From an uncultured Mycoplasmatota bacterium (GTDB lineage: Bacteria > Bacillota_I > Bacilli_A > RF39 > UBA660): 64,000 nucleotides of DNA. The notes beneath the pieces are model-generated. The model did no database searches. It saw only the letters and a list, made by a program, of their open reading frames with translations, and had not been told where the DNA came from. Both the position numbers and the translations under genes were made by a program. Positions within the stretch are counted from its first letter, which is position 1. Each line of letters begins with the position of its first letter. Shown here in pieces: positions 1 through 7,390 of the stretch. Location of the stretch: positions 1 to 64,000 of the forward strand of contig CAOKNI010000003.1 in NCBI GenBank assembly GCA_948470005.1, given 5' to 3'.

Positions 1-117
1 CTCTAATATCATTAAAACGAGTGTTTACTATTTTAATTAACAAAAGATTTAAAAAATAACTTTTTCAAAAAATAAGCTTGAAACTCATATAATATTATGA
101 TATTATTAATAAGCAAT

Positions 118-194
118 GGACCTCTAGCTCAGTTGGTTAGAGCATCCGGCTCATAACCGGGCGGTCGTAGGTTCGAGTCCTACGAGGTCCACCA
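118..194 (+). tRNA. tRNA with CAT anticodon (Met or lysidine-type Ile2)
   Basis: A full cloverleaf of 77 nt ends in an encoded CCA. The acceptor arms GGACCTC/GAGGTCC pair perfectly, the D-arm contains AGCTCAGTTGGTTAGAGC, the anticodon loop is CTCATAA and the T-loop is GTTCGAGTC. The CAT anticodon allows elongator Met or Ile decoding AUA after C34 is changed to lysidine. The GGACC acceptor and overall look resemble the Ile2(CAT) tRNAs of Bacillus and Mycoplasma as I remember them, but sequence alone does not settle this. It lies 8 nt before a tRNA-Leu and probably shares its transcript. Confidence 0.95.
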
Positions 195-202
195 TTATAT
201 TT

Positions 203-287
203 GCACTTGTGGCGGAATTGGTAGACGCACTAGACTTAGGATCTAGCGGTTAATTCCATGGGGGTTCAAGTCCCTCCAGGTGCACCA
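203..287 (+). tRNA. tRNA-Leu (TAG anticodon)
   Basis: This is an 85-nt class II tRNA with a long variable arm and an encoded CCA. Acceptor arms GCACTTG/CAGGTGC pair, the anticodon stem CTAGA/TCTAG encloses loop CTTAGGA (anticodon TAG, reading CUN leucine codons), and the T-arm is GGGGGTTCAAGTCCCTC. It follows the CAT tRNA directly and is followed by a strong hairpin terminator. Confidence 0.96.
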
Positions 288-299
288 ACTTGTATGCTA

Positions 300-320
300 C
301 CCTTAAATAAAGGGTTTTTT
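300..320 (+). terminator. Rho-independent terminator of the tRNA pair
   Basis: Stem CCCTT/AAGGG around loop AAATA, followed by six T residues, 12 nt after the tRNA-Leu CCA end. Confidence 0.8.
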
Positions 321-370
321 ATATGCAAATTTTTAAATATCTAAATAAGGACTTTTAAAGTCCAACAATA

Positions 371-403
371 AAAAATATGTAGTTAAATTATAGCTACATA
401 TTT
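371..403 (-). terminator. Putative terminator after the ylbL/phosphatase genes
   Basis: A perfect 10-bp inverted repeat (AAATATGTAG/CTACATATTT) with an 11-nt loop lies downstream of the minus-strand phosphatase gene. An A-run on the plus strand at its left gives a U-run on the minus transcript. The stem is AT-rich, so strength is uncertain. Apart from this and a GGACTTT/AAAGTCC repeat at 349-363, I see no gene between 321 and 455. Confidence 0.5.
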
Positions 404-455
404 CGCAAATTCAAATTATTTTTAAACAAAGTTATTTATATTAAAATATTTATTC

Positions 456-1007
456 TTAATCTTTTAAATTTTTAATTACATAATCCCAACCTGGCTTCCA
501 AGCTTTTGTTTTTCGCCAATCATTTAATATTACTTCATCCCAAGTTTTACCTTCTGTAATAACTTGCAAAGCTAATTGCGGAGCTTTATGTGCAACAATG
601 GCAACATGCATGCCATTAAAGTTCTCTAAAAGATTATTACAAAAATCTCTAATTCTTTTTTCAACGTCAAGCATAGACTCACCATTCGGAAACTTTTTAG
701 TAATATATTCTTCATATACTACTAGCTTACTATCCTTACCGTTAAAATCTCCGTAATTACATTCTCTTAATCTTTTATCGGCAATTATATTTTTAATACC
801 ACCAAAAGTATATTCGGCCGAATCTATTGCTCTTTTTAAATCTGAGCAAAATAACACATCAAATTTATTGATATCTGTTTGTTCTTTTAAAGTTATACTT
901 TGCTTTATTCCCTTTTCTGATAATTCTCCCGGTAACCATCCTGTTGACTTATGCTCTAAATTATCTGTTGTCGTTCCGTGCACAAAATAAGTTATTTTAA
1001 CTGCCAT
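456..1007 (-). CDS. Histidine phosphatase family protein (phosphoglycerate mutase-like)
   Basis: A 183-residue cytoplasmic protein of the histidine phosphatase superfamily, whose members use a phospho-histidine intermediate on small phosphorylated substrates. Visible landmarks are the N-terminal YFVHGTTTDN (phospho-acceptor His10), FCSDLKRAIDSAE in the middle and IVAHKAPQL with the second His. The usual RHG motif reads VHG here, so the arginine that helps bind phosphate is missing; the FVHGTTTDN form may mark its own subfamily. It starts 16 nt after the ylbL stop with an AGAGGT site and is probably co-transcribed with it. The substrate cannot be told. Confidence 0.8.
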   Translation of the reverse strand: MAVKITYFVHGTTTDNLEHKSTGWLPGELSEKGIKQSITLKEQTDINKFDVLFCSDLKRAIDSAEYTFGGIKNIIADKRLRECNYGDFNGKDSKLVVYEEYITKKFPNGESMLDVEKRIRDFCNNLLENFNGMHVAIVAHKAPQLALQVITEGKTWDEVILNDWRKTKAWKPGWDYVIKNLKD

Positions 1008-1023
1008 AATTATACCTCTATAC

Positions 1024-2031
1024 CTATATTTTTTTTAATTTTTCTAAAGCTTCTTGAAAAGTTTTAACACTAATTATATTGATATCATAATTTCGTTCTT
1101 TTTTAATAGCCATTGCTTCTTTAAAATTTTCTTCAGGACATAAAAACACTTCGGCTTTATTTTTAACGGCTCCAATAAGTTTATATTTAACTCCACCTAT
1201 TTCGCCAACATTACCATAAGCGTCAATCGTTCCTGTTCCAATTATTTTTTTGCCTTTGGTAATATCTTCTTTTACTAGTTTATTATAAATAGTAAGACTC
1301 ATCATTAAACCACCACTAGAACCCATTTCACTAGCTTTTGATTTAATATCAACCGCTGGACTTACTTCATATTGATATGTATTTATAATGCTAACTCCAA
1401 TTTTCATACCATCTTCCGTTTTAAAAGTTGTCGCATAAGCTTCTTTTTCCTTATTATCCCGTTTTATCTTAAGTTTAACTTTTTCGTTTTCTCTTAAAAC
1501 ACTTACAACTTTTTTTAAATCTTCTAAAGAACTAATTGGTGTATCATTTACACTTATAATAATATCCCCCACTAATAAATCAGTTTTTGCATCATTAGTA
1601 ATATAGCTAACGTTGTTATCCGTGCCGGTTATATTAATAAGCTTACCAGCATTTTTATATGCATTAATAACCGCTGCATCCATAGATTCTTTTAAATATA
1701 ATCTTTCTCTTGCAACCATCTCATTAGTTGTCTCACCATCAATTGTTAACTCATCTTTTTTAACAATATCCCAATCAGGAATAATTTTCGATATTAAAAG
1801 AAAGGGAATTGAACCTTTGACCATTGAAACATAGGCCATATTAAAAGAACCTTCTGTTTGAAACCCTTTTTCTATCACTATTCTCTCATTTAAATTCACA
1901 GCTCCCCCAGGTGTATAAATAGAATATGGAAGCTCAATTGTAAAAAATAAAAAAATAATTAATAATGCTATTAAAGAACGATAATTTTCCATAATAAATT
2001 CTTTTATTTTGCCATATATTTTAGTAAACAT
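1024..2031 (-). CDS. ylbL: Membrane-anchored PDZ/Lon-type S16 serine protease (YlbL/SepM family)
   Basis: One N-terminal membrane helix (ALLIIFLFFTIELPYSIYTP) is followed by a PDZ domain in the middle (GDIIISVNDTPISSLEDLKK) and a C-terminal Lon-type protease domain. Catalytic Ser lies in SSGGLMMSL and catalytic Lys in GGVKYKLIGAVKN. Family members cleave peptides or membrane proteins outside the cell; SepM processes a competence pheromone in streptococci. The ATG at 2031 is preferred because AGGTG ends 6 nt before it; an upstream GTG at 2040 overlaps that site. The neighbour on the other strand is ylbJ, and the two are also close in Bacillus, which supports orthology. Confidence 0.88.
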   Translation of the reverse strand: MFTKIYGKIKEFIMENYRSLIALLIIFLFFTIELPYSIYTPGGAVNLNERIVIEKGFQTEGSFNMAYVSMVKGSIPFLLISKIIPDWDIVKKDELTIDGETTNEMVARERLYLKESMDAAVINAYKNAGKLINITGTDNNVSYITNDAKTDLLVGDIIISVNDTPISSLEDLKKVVSVLRENEKVKLKIKRDNKEKEAYATTFKTEDGMKIGVSIINTYQYEVSPAVDIKSKASEMGSSGGLMMSLTIYNKLVKEDITKGKKIIGTGTIDAYGNVGEIGGVKYKLIGAVKNKAEVFLCPEENFKEAMAIKKERNYDINIISVKTFQEALEKLKKI

Positions 2032-2071
2032 ATTAATCACCTAGTTAATTATATCAGATAATGAGGCATTT

Positions 2072-2983
2072 ATGAAAGAAAAAATATTTGAATTTATATA
2101 TTGTTTACTATGTATTGTAAGTATCATTTTTATTTTTAGCCATAATTTAGAAGTTGCAAAAATTATATTAGAAGCTATTAATCTTTTTTTTACTAAAGTT
2201 TTTGTTTCTTTGTTTCCTATGTTTATTCTAAATGATTTATTAATAAATTTAGGATTTCCTTATTATTTTTACTGCACATTTAATAAACTATTTAAAAGAG
2301 TTTTTAAAACTAGTGGCTTATGTGCTTATGTATTTATCATGAGCTTAATTAGTGGCACGCCATCTAATGCTTACATCTTAAAAAATTTAGTTGCGGAAAA
2401 AAAATTAAGTCCTAAAGAAGCTTCACACTATTTAGCTTTTACTTATTTTTCTAATCCTTTATTTTTACTCTTGATGTTGTCACCAATTTTTTCCTCTTTT
2501 ATAACTTTTAAAATTATTATCATTCACTATCTAAGCAATATTATTATCGGAATTTTATTACGTAAAAATTCTCCTTCTATCACTAATCTAGCCTTAGAAA
2601 AAAATAACCATAAAAATATTAGTACTACTTTAATTAAAAGTATTAATAGGAGTATTACAACTCTTTTAATGGTTCTTGGAACTATTGTTTTTTATATGCT
2701 TTTGTCTTATATTTTAACAAATCTTTTCAACACAAATTTTACTATTAAATTAACCTTATCTAGTTTTTTAGAAATTACAAATGGTCTTAAAGCTTTAGCA
2801 AACTTTCAAGCAATAACTAAAATAAAAGAAATCATAGCGATTGCTACCATTTCTTTTGGTGGTTTAAGTATTAATACACAAATAAAATCTATTTTAGAAG
2901 ATACAGAAATTGATTACCAATATTTTTTAAAAGGACGTATTATGCAGGTAATTATAAGTGTTATTTTAATAACTCTAATCTAA
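2072..2983 (+). CDS. ylbJ: YlbJ/SpoVV-like sporulation membrane protein (nucleoside-recognition gate family)
   Basis: A 303-residue polytopic membrane protein, shorter than the roughly 400 residues of Bacillus YlbJ. The segment around residues 85-125 (MSLISGTPSNAYILKNLV, then an Ala/Tyr/Phe/Ser/Asn/Pro-rich helix) matches the conserved gate region of the family. In Bacillus, SpoVV (YlbJ) moves dipicolinic acid across the outer forespore membrane. It is divergent from ylbL with only about 40 bp between starts, and its 3' end overlaps the convergent pseudopilin gene by 4 bp. I infer a spore-related role, because gate-domain proteins also transport other solutes. Confidence 0.72.
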   Translation: MKEKIFEFIYCLLCIVSIIFIFSHNLEVAKIILEAINLFFTKVFVSLFPMFILNDLLINLGFPYYFYCTFNKLFKRVFKTSGLCAYVFIMSLISGTPSNAYILKNLVAEKKLSPKEASHYLAFTYFSNPLFLLLMLSPIFSSFITFKIIIIHYLSNIIIGILLRKNSPSITNLALEKNNHKNISTTLIKSINRSITTLLMVLGTIVFYMLLSYILTNLFNTNFTIKLTLSSFLEITNGLKALANFQAITKIKEIIAIATISFGGLSINTQIKSILEDTEIDYQYFLKGRIMQVIISVILITLI

Positions 2984-3492
2984 CAACTGTAATTACTTGG
3001 ATAACTTAAATTCTCACTTTTTAAATTTAAATAAGTTAAAATGATATCATCAAATTCTTTGGTATTCTCGCCTTTAATTAAAACTGGTATTGTAAGACTA
3101 ACTAAATAATAATTAGTGTCTATTTCTAAAAATTCATATTTCGGGCATAAACTATAAGAAGCATTTTTACTATTTAGCTTATGTATTATTCCTGCATATT
3201 TAATTTCATTTGCACTTACAACTAATTCTCTTTCCTCGTCTTGAAAACTAAAATTTATGACTGTCTCGTTCCCTTTTTTATTTATCTTAATCCCCTGTAA
3301 TTTTAATTTTAAAAAGTCGCTTTCTATACTTTTAATAATTTCCGCTCTTTCTATTTCATCTTTACTAGCATAATCATCATTATTATTTATATTATCTAAA
3401 ACAAATACCACTCTTAGAAGAAGTAAAGATACTATTCCTACTAAAACAATACTTACTAATAGTTCTAAGATAGTTATTCCTCTATTGCTCAT
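2980..3492 (-). CDS. Type IV pilin-like protein (ComG-type pseudopilin), larger member
   Basis: The N-terminus MSNRGITILELLVSIVLVG is a class III prepilin signal: a basic stretch, Gly at the cleavage site, then a hydrophobic helix with Glu at +5. The rest (about 135 residues) is a soluble, charged domain without a family I recognise. It lies 4 nt downstream of a second pilin-like gene, so the two form an operon. The pair may be minor pilins of a competence pilus; the prepilin peptidase and assembly ATPase are not in this window. Confidence 0.72.
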   Translation of the reverse strand: MSNRGITILELLVSIVLVGIVSLLLLRVVFVLDNINNNDDYASKDEIERAEIIKSIESDFLKLKLQGIKINKKGNETVINFSFQDEERELVVSANEIKYAGIIHKLNSKNASYSLCPKYEFLEIDTNYYLVSLTIPVLIKGENTKEFDDIILTYLNLKSENLSYPSNYSC

Positions 3493-3496
3493 CTTA

Positions 3497-3943
3497 TCAC
3501 TCCCCTAGTCCTATATTAGCATATATATTATTATCAAATTCGAAAATAAGACGATATTTAAACTCACCTTTATTACTTAAAGTATTTATATAATCATTAA
3601 AACTTTTATTATATTTTGAAGTATCAATATTTTTTAAATCATATTTTGTTATATATAAATTATTTACTTTTAAAGTCTTAAAAAGTTTAGCACAACTCGC
3701 TATTTTTAAATCTTCACACTTAACTTGTTTAATGTCTTGATTGTCTATTACTTCACTAAAACCATTTGCGAATAAATATTCTTTTAAATAATAAACTTTA
3801 TATATATCACTCACATTATCATAATAAACGTTTCTTCGGCTGTTACTAACCATCGTTGTAAATGTGCCATATAGCATTAATAATGACACAGCTAAAAAAG
3901 TAATAGCAATAATAGTTTCTAAAAGTGCAAAACCCTTTTTCAT
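3497..3943 (-). CDS. Type IV pilin-like protein (ComG-type pseudopilin), smaller member
   Basis: 148 residues beginning MKKGFALLETIIAITFLAVS, a prepilin-type signal with Gly before the cleavage point and Glu at +5, followed by a single hydrophobic helix and a soluble domain of about 110 residues. The upstream promoter at 3967-3995 reads TTGCTA-17-TATAAT on the minus strand. It is co-transcribed with the downstream pilin-like gene. The exact subunit (ComGD/GE/GF-like) cannot be assigned by eye. Confidence 0.7.
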   Translation of the reverse strand: MKKGFALLETIIAITFLAVSLLMLYGTFTTMVSNSRRNVYYDNVSDIYKVYYLKEYLFANGFSEVIDNQDIKQVKCEDLKIASCAKLFKTLKVNNLYITKYDLKNIDTSKYNKSFNDYINTLSNKGEFKYRLIFEFDNNIYANIGLGE

Positions 3944-3966
3944 TTCTTCACCTACTATATGTTTTA

Positions 3967-3995
3967 ATTATATATTACTTCTTATAATTTAGCAA
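3967..3995 (-). promoter_or_regulatory. Promoter of the pilin-like operon
   Basis: Minus-strand -35 TTGCTA (3990-3995) and -10 TATAAT (3967-3972) with a 17-bp spacer, 24 bp upstream of the first ATG. Confidence 0.6.
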
Positions 3996-4080
3996 GTTTA
4001 AAGCCCAAATTAATATTTGAAATCAAATATAATCTTAAGCATAGTAGATATCTATCAGATATTTAAAACAGTAAAAGCTC

Positions 4081-4109
4081 TTTACAAAACGCTCAAAATA
4101 TATTATCAT
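4081..4109 (+). promoter_or_regulatory. Promoter of small RNA A
   Basis: TTTACA (4081-4086), 17 bp, TATCAT (4104-4109). The same two hexamers, spacing and following sequence (TAATTTAAGCGAGA) recur at locus B (16900-16928), which argues that the promoter is real. Confidence 0.75.
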
Positions 4110-4116
4110 TAATTTA

Positions 4117-4187
4117 AGCGAGATGCTTGTACAAAGCACTTGCCAAAGTAATTGACATGTGCCATCCCTTATGGGTTGGCATTTTTT
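4117..4187 (+). ncRNA. Small antisense RNA A of a type I toxin-antitoxin-like locus
   Basis: Predicted RNA of about 71 nt starting 7-9 nt after the -10 box. It opens with a hairpin at 4118-4143 (GCGAG, bulged A, TGCTT / AAGCA, CTTGC, loop GTACA) and ends in a terminator hairpin at 4160-4181 followed by six T (4182-4187). It is transcribed towards the minus-strand peptide gene at 4214-4285. Its AGCACTTGC at 4135-4143 is the exact complement of the loop of the peptide mRNA's 5' hairpin (same plus-strand 9-mer at 4323-4331). This is the arrangement of par/Fst-type RNA antitoxins. The RNA itself is inferred, not observed. Confidence 0.65.
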
Positions 4188-4213
4188 CATGCCCGATGTC
4201 ACTACCCCCTGAA

Positions 4214-4285
4214 TTACTTAAAGATAATTAATAGGACAATTATCACGATTAATGAAGCGATTAGAAAATTTTTCTTCTTCACCAT
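4214..4285 (-). CDS. 23-residue hydrophobic peptide, likely type I toxin (locus A)
   Basis: The peptide begins MVKKKNFLIASLI, continues as an unbroken Ile/Leu/Val helix and ends IIFK: a lysine cluster, one membrane helix and a terminal lysine, like the Ibs/Fst class of tiny membrane toxins. A very strong site (GAGGAGGTGG) precedes the ATG. GGTGG of that site can pair with CCACC about 18 nt upstream in the mRNA (plus-strand 4310-4314), which would hide the ribosome site. The reading frame is open further upstream, but the strong site marks the ATG at 4285. The mRNA would run into the antisense RNA gene. No homolog can be named from memory. Confidence 0.62.
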   Translation of the reverse strand: MVKKKNFLIASLIVIIVLLIIFK

Positions 4286-4312
4286 GACCACCTCCTCATT
4301 TTCTGATTTGGT

Positions 4313-4373
4313 GGCAAATACCAGCACTTGCATCTCGCCCACTAAATATAACAGGGAAACTTTCAAAAAGCAA
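4313..4373 (-). promoter_or_regulatory. Promoter and 5' hairpin of peptide mRNA A
   Basis: Minus-strand -35 TTGCTT (4368-4373), 17 bp, extended -10 TGT-TATATT (4345-4350). The transcript would begin at about 4339 with a hairpin: GGCGAG, bulged A, TGC / GTATTTGCC, loop AAGTGCTG. The loop region exposes GCAAGTGCT, complementary to sRNA A. Locus B has the same promoter pattern (TTGCAT-17-TATATT) and hairpin position. Confidence 0.65.
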
Positions 4374-4389
4374 GCAAGAACTAACCTCA

Positions 4390-4446
4390 GGTATACAAAA
4401 ATAGATATTTTCGCCATAAGTCGACAAAACTTCGTATAATTCGCGT
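4390..4446. repeat. Shared regulatory block, copy A
   Basis: A block of about 57 bp running from GGTATACAAAAATAGA to TATAATTCG. It recurs at 17196-17255 and 63095-63155. It contains TCGCCA-N4-TCGACA (4411-4426), two half-sites 10 bp apart, and a plus-strand TATAAT 18 bp after the first half-site. On the minus strand TTGTCG-18-TATTTT could be a promoter. It lies just upstream of the peptide mRNA promoter. An operator for a tandem-HTH regulator is inferred. Confidence 0.68.
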
Positions 4447-4460
4447 TTTTCAAAGCAAAT

Positions 4461-4509
4461 AAAAAGATACTACTCTCATTTCATATTCAAGATATAAAAC
4501 AGCAGTATC
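4461..4509 (-). terminator. Putative terminator of trmB
   Basis: GATACT (4466-4471) pairs with AGTATC (4504-4509) around a long AT-rich loop, with five A (plus strand) at 4461-4465 giving a U-run on the minus transcript. It begins 7 nt after the trmB stop. Confidence 0.45.
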
Positions 4510-4515
4510 ATTTAT

Positions 4516-5154
4516 TTAATTTCTAAACCAAGCATCCACGTAATAAATAGGTCGACCTTCCTCAAAATATTTCCTTTCAAAGTCTGTCATAATATTTGGT
4601 ATAGGAATTTCATTATTATGTAAATCTAAGCTTACTCTCTCAAAAGAATACCAATATTGTGATAAACTCTCTAATGAATAAGCAAATAATCCTTTATTAT
4701 CTGTCTTTAAAACAATATGTTTATCTCTTTTAAAGATTTTATCATAAAGTCGCAAATAAGACTCATGAGTAAATCTTTTTTTCTCATCTTGCTTTTTAGG
4801 CCATGGCTCAGAAAAAGTAAGATATATCGTATGTATTTCTTTCCCAAATATTTTATCAAGTTCTCTTGCATCAGCATTAATTAATTTTAAATTAGATAGA
4901 TTTTCTCTCGCAAGTCTGTCAACAGCCTTAACCATCTGGGAAGCATAAAGTTCTAATCCCACAAAATTAATATTGGGGTATTTCTTTGCCATATTAACAA
5001 TAAAATCTCCTCTACCCATACCAAGTTCAAGATGAATAGGATTTTTATTGCCAAAAAAATCATGCCATTTATTTTTATAATTAGTAGGATTTTTAACTAA
5101 ATAAGAACTTTTACTAATTATGACATCTGCATCTTTAACAACATTATATCGCAT
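4516..5154 (-). CDS. trmB: tRNA (guanine46-N7)-methyltransferase
   Basis: Methylates G46 in the tRNA variable loop with S-adenosylmethionine. The Rossmann-type SAM motif HLELGMGRGDFIV, the post-motif LELYASQMVKAV, the active segment LTFSEPWPKKQDEKKRFTHESY and KTDNKGLF are all present. With the ATG at 5154 (GGAG 9 nt upstream) the protein has 213 residues, the usual TrmB length; an open frame upstream adds 37 residues with no family similarity. From 5155 to 5402 no gene is seen; the region holds only AT-rich leader sequence and a GAAAGAATTCTTTC palindrome. Confidence 0.95.
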   Translation of the reverse strand: MRYNVVKDADVIISKSSYLVKNPTNYKNKWHDFFGNKNPIHLELGMGRGDFIVNMAKKYPNINFVGLELYASQMVKAVDRLARENLSNLKLINADARELDKIFGKEIHTIYLTFSEPWPKKQDEKKRFTHESYLRLYDKIFKRDKHIVLKTDNKGLFAYSLESLSQYWYSFERVSLDLHNNEIPIPNIMTDFERKYFEEGRPIYYVDAWFRN

Positions 5155-5402
5155 AACAATCAACTCCAAACTAATTGTATCATAAAACGCAAAAAAACGA
5201 AAGAAAGAATTCTTTCGCATACTATAATGACTTGGATGAAAGAGATATCCAGCTTGCCTATACATAAAGTTTTAGTAGAAATTACTCATATAAATATGAA
5301 ATAACTACATAGGCAAAAACATTTGCTATTAGTAAATTTTAAAAATACTAATCAAATTTTACAATTATAATCTATCAAAAATGAAAACTAAAAAAGCATT
5401 TA

Positions 5403-5690
5403 CTATTTCTCGTAAACGCTAACTTTCTTTTTATCTCTACCTAATCTTTCAAATCGAACAACACCATCAATTTTAGCAAATAAAGTATGATCTTTACCCA
5501 TTCCTACATTTGTTCCCGGATAAATTTTTGTACCTCTTTGACGATATAAAATAGAACCTGCTGTTACAACTTCGCCATCACTAGCTTTCGCTCCTAATCT
5601 GCGACCTCTTGAGTCACGACCATTTCTAGTTGAACCTTGGGCTTTAACGTGAGCAAATAACTGGATATTTAATTTCATAAAACTCATCAT
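5403..5690 (-). CDS. rpmA: 50S ribosomal protein L27 with a cleaved N-terminal extension
   Basis: Large-subunit protein near the peptidyl-transferase centre. The body [15 protein letters not shown] and [15 protein letters not shown] is typical of L27. The N-terminus carries the Firmicute extension KLNIQLFA followed by His, the recognition sequence that Prp removes so that L27 can function; the prp gene lies directly upstream. Two ATGs are possible (5690 or 5687); AGGAGG sits 4 or 7 nt before them, so 5687 is slightly better placed. Confidence 0.97.
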   Translation of the reverse strand: MMSFMKLNIQLFAHVKAQGSTRNGRDSRGRRLGAKASDGEVVTAGSILYRQRGTKIYPGTNVGMGKDHTLFAKIDGVVRFERLGRDKKKVSVYEK

Positions 5691-5989
5691 CGTTCCTCCT
5701 CTTCTATTATTTTAATATTTTTTTTATAAGTTAATGAGAGTTCTTTTAACATCTCTACCATATTTTCCATTACTAATAAAACATTTTTATTATTGGTTTT
5801 AATTTCAATTGTAAGTTTATTATCCTCTTCCTTATAAATTAAAGAATTATCTTCTAATCTAAGGGCAGCATTTATACTTGTAATAACAATACCTGATGCT
5901 CCCGCACAAACAATATCTTTGCCATATTTATCAAAACCGGCATGACCAACAATCAAAATTGTTTTATCTTTAACATATACTTTTATCAT
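5687..5989 (-). CDS. prp: Ribosomal-processing cysteine protease Prp
   Basis: A 100-residue cysteine protease that trims the L27 extension. The catalytic pair is visible as GHAGFDKYG (His16) and DIVCAGASG (Cys28), followed by the conserved ITSINAALR helix. It sits between rplU and rpmA, overlapping the start of rpmA by about one codon and the end of rplU by one base, so the three are translationally tight. This is the same order as Bacillus rplU-ysxB-rpmA. Confidence 0.95.
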   Translation of the reverse strand: MIKVYVKDKTILIVGHAGFDKYGKDIVCAGASGIVITSINAALRLEDNSLIYKEEDNKLTIEIKTNNKNVLLVMENMVEMLKELSLTYKKNIKIIEEEER

Positions 5990-6285
5990 TAACTAATTTT
6001 CTTAACAACTAATTTAGTATAAGGTTGTCTATGACCTTGAGTTTTACGATATTTCTTCTTCGGTCTATATTTGAAAACTTTAATCTTCTTTTGTCTTCCT
6101 TGTTTTTCAACTAAACAAACAACACTTGCACCATCTACATATGGAGTACCAATTTTATTACCAACTGCTAAAACATTTGTAAAAGTGACTTCACTTCCAA
6201 CTTCATTTGGTAACTTTTCTACATAAATAACATCATTTTCACTTACGTAGTATTGTTTTCCGCCAGTCTCAAATACTGCTTTCAT
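5989..6285 (-). CDS. rplU: 50S ribosomal protein L21
   Basis: 98 residues beginning [14 protein letters not shown], with the C-terminal [17 protein letters not shown] that is diagnostic of L21, a 23S rRNA-binding large-subunit protein. An ATG two codons upstream (6291) is only one base from AGGAGG; the ATG at 6285 has the proper 7-nt gap and is chosen. First gene of rplU-prp-rpmA, with its own promoter and a leader that may be autoregulatory. Confidence 0.97.
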   Translation of the reverse strand: MKAVFETGGKQYYVSENDVIYVEKLPNEVGSEVTFTNVLAVGNKIGTPYVDGASVVCLVEKQGRQKKIKVFKYRPKKKYRKTQGHRQPYTKLVVKKIS

Positions 6286-6384
6286 ATTCATTCCTCCTTC
6301 TTCTAAGACGCACCCTTATGGTAACAGTTAAGTTTTAGAACCATTTTAGTGTGGTTTTTTACGAATACAAAATGTGTTTCGCTA
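6286..6384 (-). promoter_or_regulatory. Leader of the rplU operon (possible L21-type r-protein leader)
   Basis: About 100 nt of untranslated leader lies between the predicted start (about 6384) and the rplU site. It holds the conserved-looking tail GGGTGCGTCTTAG just before AGGAGG, and segments able to fold (AACGTTAGCG, ACCACAC, GGTTCTAAAAC). L21 leaders of this kind occur before rplU in many Firmicutes. I assign it from position and the tail motif only; a covariance-model match would be decisive. Confidence 0.45.
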
Positions 6385-6390
6385 ACGTTA

Positions 6391-6419
6391 ATTTTAACAA
6401 ATTTATCTTTATTTGTAAA
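6391..6419 (-). promoter_or_regulatory. Promoter of rplU-prp-rpmA
   Basis: Minus-strand TTTACA (6414-6419), 17 bp, TAAAAT (6391-6396), with TG one base upstream of the -10 (extended type). Confidence 0.65.
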
Positions 6420-6436
6420 GCTTTTCTTTCATTTTT

Positions 6437-7234
6437 CTATCTCGTGCTAGGTGTTACACCATAATCACAGTCTTCCGATGTAAATACACTACTTTGATAA
6501 TAATAGCCACCACCCATTGCTTGCCCTAAAGCTAAGTCATAATCTCTAAGTACCATAGCTTCTATTGCTGTGTCATTATAATAACTCGCTAGAAAATTCA
6601 TTTTGTCTTGGAGTAATGCTCTATAATCCGTTAAATCGCCTCTAACTTGGCTTAAAGCAGTATCTACATCTTTGCTAATTCGCTCAAGTGATAATTGTCT
6701 TTTAATACTAGTCACTAAAAATCTTTGATAAATTCCTAAATTATTTAAACTAATTCCATTGATTGGACTTAGATCTTTAATTTCTTCCAAATTTCCTGGC
6801 ACTGCAAATGCTCTAATTGGCCCAGTATTTGCAGCCAAATAAGCTATTACTATATCTCCATTTGCAACTAAACTTTGTAATTCTTCCTTACTATAGATTT
6901 TATTTTGTTGCATCGCAGAGCCTTGTTTTGCATAAACTACAGCATCTAAATTTACGTTTTCCTCATCAACTCTAGCATTTATACTCGTGTTTAATCTTTT
7001 AGTTTCTAAATCTTGGCTTTTAAGGGCCATACCAGCTAAAACTGTATAATCAGCTCCATCTAATTTAAGTTCATAATAACTACTTGCGGCATCAACTAAC
7101 GCAGCATCCTTTAAATGAGGTATATTATATAACTTCGTCATTTCCTTAATACTTTTAAGAGCTGCATCAAAATAAACATCAGCATTATCTTTACTTGTTT
7201 TATAACTTTTTATTTTTTTAAATTTTAATTCCAT
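6437..7234 (-). CDS. Conserved-looking protein of unknown function (MELK family member 1)
   Basis: 265 residues, no signal peptide or membrane helix, mostly predicted alpha-helical and soluble. It begins MELKFKKIKSYK, like the two neighbouring proteins (MEFKLKEIALDS, MELKLRQLSLNL), which suggests a family with a common N-terminal strand. The C-terminus has a small GGGYYYQSS patch. A strong GAGGG site precedes the ATG. It is placed in an insert between spoIVFB and rplU, which are neighbours in Bacillus. I do not recognise a domain or function. Confidence 0.6.
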   Translation of the reverse strand: MELKFKKIKSYKTSKDNADVYFDAALKSIKEMTKLYNIPHLKDAALVDAASSYYELKLDGADYTVLAGMALKSQDLETKRLNTSINARVDEENVNLDAVVYAKQGSAMQQNKIYSKEELQSLVANGDIVIAYLAANTGPIRAFAVPGNLEEIKDLSPINGISLNNLGIYQRFLVTSIKRQLSLERISKDVDTALSQVRGDLTDYRALLQDKMNFLASYYNDTAIEAMVLRDYDLALGQAMGGGYYYQSSVFTSEDCDYGVTPSTR

Positions 7235-7390
7235 TTCTATTTTCCCTCTTTCTATTTTTACGCACAGAAAACAACTATATCACAAGCAAAACCAAAAGTC
7301 AAACATAATTCTTTTACATTATATGCAAATATTTTCAAATTAGAAAAAAAAGAAGCTAACTAACTTCTAATTTTCAAATAAGATATTTTT

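Noticed and set aside
4152..4439. Plus-strand open frame of 95 codons across sRNA/peptide locus A
   Set aside because: It runs antisense through the peptide gene and regulatory block, lacks a ribosome site, and has no counterpart at locus B; the conserved RNA and promoter elements explain the region better.
4420..4446. LexA/DinR box in the CGAATTATACGAAG part of the shared block
   Set aside because: The Bacillus box is CGAAC-N4-GTTCG; the second half here is CGAAG in direct rather than inverted orientation, so it does not fit.
4286..4453. N-terminal extension of the locus A peptide to 79 residues
   Set aside because: The extension would be translated from the regulatory block and the mRNA 5' hairpin; the strong ribosome site is at the internal ATG and the extension frame is not kept at locus B.
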